Below are positions 63,206 to 64,000 of a DNA stretch of 64,000 nucleotides, in pieces. The DNA lies in NCBI RefSeq assembly GCF_002119425.1, contig NZ_MDSU01000001.1:62001-126000 (forward strand), in the 5' to 3' direction. A program made the translations under genes and the position numbers. Each line of letters begins with the position of its first letter. Within the stretch, counting starts at the first letter, position 1. This DNA comes from Desulfurella amilsii. Its GTDB lineage: Bacteria > Campylobacterota_A > Desulfurellia > Desulfurellales > Desulfurellaceae. A model generated the notes under the pieces. The model did no database searches and was not told the origin of the DNA. It saw nothing but the letters and a program-made list of their open reading frames with translations.

Positions 63206-64000
63206 AGTCAATAATTTTAAAAGTTTTACATGAATATCCATTTGCTTTTGTACTCAGCGGGATTTTAAGCGTCTATTTTTTTAGCGAAAAAAGTCCATTA
63301 TTGTTTTTTAGTTTTACAGTTTTTGCATTAGCTATCTTTAGAATAAAACTTGTTTTATTATCTGTAATTCTAGTATTTTTAGTTTTGCTATTATACAAAA
63401 GCGAAAAAATTCCACAAAATTTTGAACAAGATAGCGAGTTTAAAGCCCATATAATATCAGTAAAAGAACAAAGTAGATTCTTAGGTGTTATTGCAAAAAG
63501 TGATAGCTCAAAAAAAGTTTTTTTGTATGTGCCTAAAAAATACACAATAAATGATAGCGGGTATTATCTATTTTTTGCTAAGTTAAAAAGCATTGATGGT
63601 CTAAAAGATGATGGTTTTAGGGATTATTTAAAAAGCAAAAATGTTTATTATTATGGTTTTGCTTATTATGCTAAATGCTTATCAACAGGCACCATATTGG
63701 ACAACTTTAGAAGAAAAATTATTAGAGAAAACTATTATTTTCTAAAAGACCCACACGATAGGTTAATAGAGGCTGCTGTTTTTGGTGATACTAAACGCAT
63801 ATCACCGATCATAGATTATTTTAAAAAGACGCAGACCGTACATATTTTAAGTGTTTCTGGTGTTCATATGAGTTTTGCTTTTGCTATATTTTACCTTTTG
63901 TTTTTTAAATTTTTTTCAAACCTAAAGTTATTTTATAATAAGTATAATCTTAAAATACTAGCTTCACTTGGAGGTATAGTATTTACCCTACTATATTTTA
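63202..64000 (+). CDS. comEC: ComEC/Rec2-type DNA uptake channel, N-terminal part (cut by window end)
   Basis: The frame is open from ATG 63202 to the window end (266 codons). N-terminal membrane segments, a soluble OB-like part, then AAVFGDTKRISP and VHILSVSGVHMSFAFAIFYLL, the ComEC competence motif, entering the multi-helix channel domain. ComEC moves single-stranded DNA across the inner membrane during transformation. Coupled to amrB by ATGA. It fits with RecA and the PilT-family ATPase upstream. Confidence 0.92.
   Translation, partial: MKSIILKVLHEYPFAFVLSGILSVYFFSEKSPLLFFSFTVFALAIFRIKLVLLSVILVFLVLLLYKSEKIPQNFEQDSEFKAHIISVKEQSRFLGVIAKSDSSKKVFLYVPKKYTINDSGYYLFFAKLKSIDGLKDDGFRDYLKSKNVYYYGFAYYAKCLSTGTILDNFRRKIIRENYYFLKDPHDRLIEAAVFGDTKRISPIIDYFKKTQTVHILSVSGVHMSFAFAIFYLLFFKFFSNLKLFYNKYNLKILASLGGIVFTLLYF

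Overview
The window looks like chromosome of an AT-rich (roughly one third G+C by eye), Gram-negative, probably anaerobic bacterium. Evidence for an outer membrane: heptose synthesis (gmhA, HldE-type adenylyltransferase), two GT9 heptosyltransferase-like genes, rhamnose and O-antigen-type genes, a complete minCDE set and type IV pilus genes. FabK instead of FabI, citramalate synthase, NikR, pyruvoyl-type arginine decarboxylase and the overall style fit a Desulfurella/Hippea-like member of the Campylobacterota. That placement is inference from gene content, not a database result.

Layout. 1-9597 is one tight (+) cluster: RNase J (cut at the left edge), ftsK, lysC, cimA, accA, pheA and a REC-REC-GGDEF diguanylate cyclase. 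9583-11398 (-) holds two tRNA-Ser genes followed by a zinc-protease-like gene and a BNR-like propeller gene. 11400-13700 carries a four-repeat membrane protein, the relic of an ABC ATPase, and nikR. 13712-19717 is a pilus-tip operon: small secreted protein, PilY1 and four pseudopilin-like proteins. 19847-21548 is a polyamine operon (speD, pyruvoyl arginine decarboxylase, agmatinase). 21543-31955 is mixed and eroded: HAD phosphatase, surE, CBS-ACT protein, xerC-like recombinase, hldE2, gmhA, an amidase and a HOT-like alcohol dehydrogenase, separated by pseudogenes of a GT4 glycosyltransferase, a peroxiredoxin, an AHL-lactonase-like hydrolase, rtcB and archease. 31542-36457 has a LUD protein, gpm, dinG, bioB, a glyoxalase-II-like gene and ferredoxin. 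36578-40215 is a rhamnose/O-antigen cluster. 40279-49603 is the fatty-acid cluster yggU-fmdB-ndk-rpmF-plsX-fabH-fabK-fabD-fabG-acpP-fabF-gph-cca. 49608-51291 (-) is minC-minD-minE. 51373-55178 is a VKOR/thioredoxin fusion with LPS-core glycosyltransferases and a deacetylase. 55251-57005 is an acyl-CoA ligase. 57080-64000 is recA-pilT-recX-alaS, a small coiled-coil gene, amrB and comEC (cut at the right edge).

How the parts relate. PilY1 and the minor pilins, the PilT/PilU ATPase, RecA and ComEC together suggest a type IV pilus with a possible role in DNA uptake. GmhA, HldE2, the GT9 enzymes, the rml genes and the WbaP-like transferase build lipopolysaccharide. SpeD, arginine decarboxylase and SpeB make putrescine and the aminopropyl donor.

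Two themes stand out. First, several transcription units have a sigma70-type -10 box only 6-8 nt before a start codon that lacks a Shine-Dalgarno sequence (dinG, gloB-like, GT2, the VKOR fusion, possibly minC), which predicts leaderless mRNAs. Second, six eroded genes lie between 12.7 and 31.6 kb, including a co-decayed archease-rtcB pair and an ABC-ATPase relic next to nikR. Other points of note are an internal ribosome-binding site in lysC for a separate beta subunit, and a tRNA-Ser whose encoded CCA ends 6 nt before a protein start codon.
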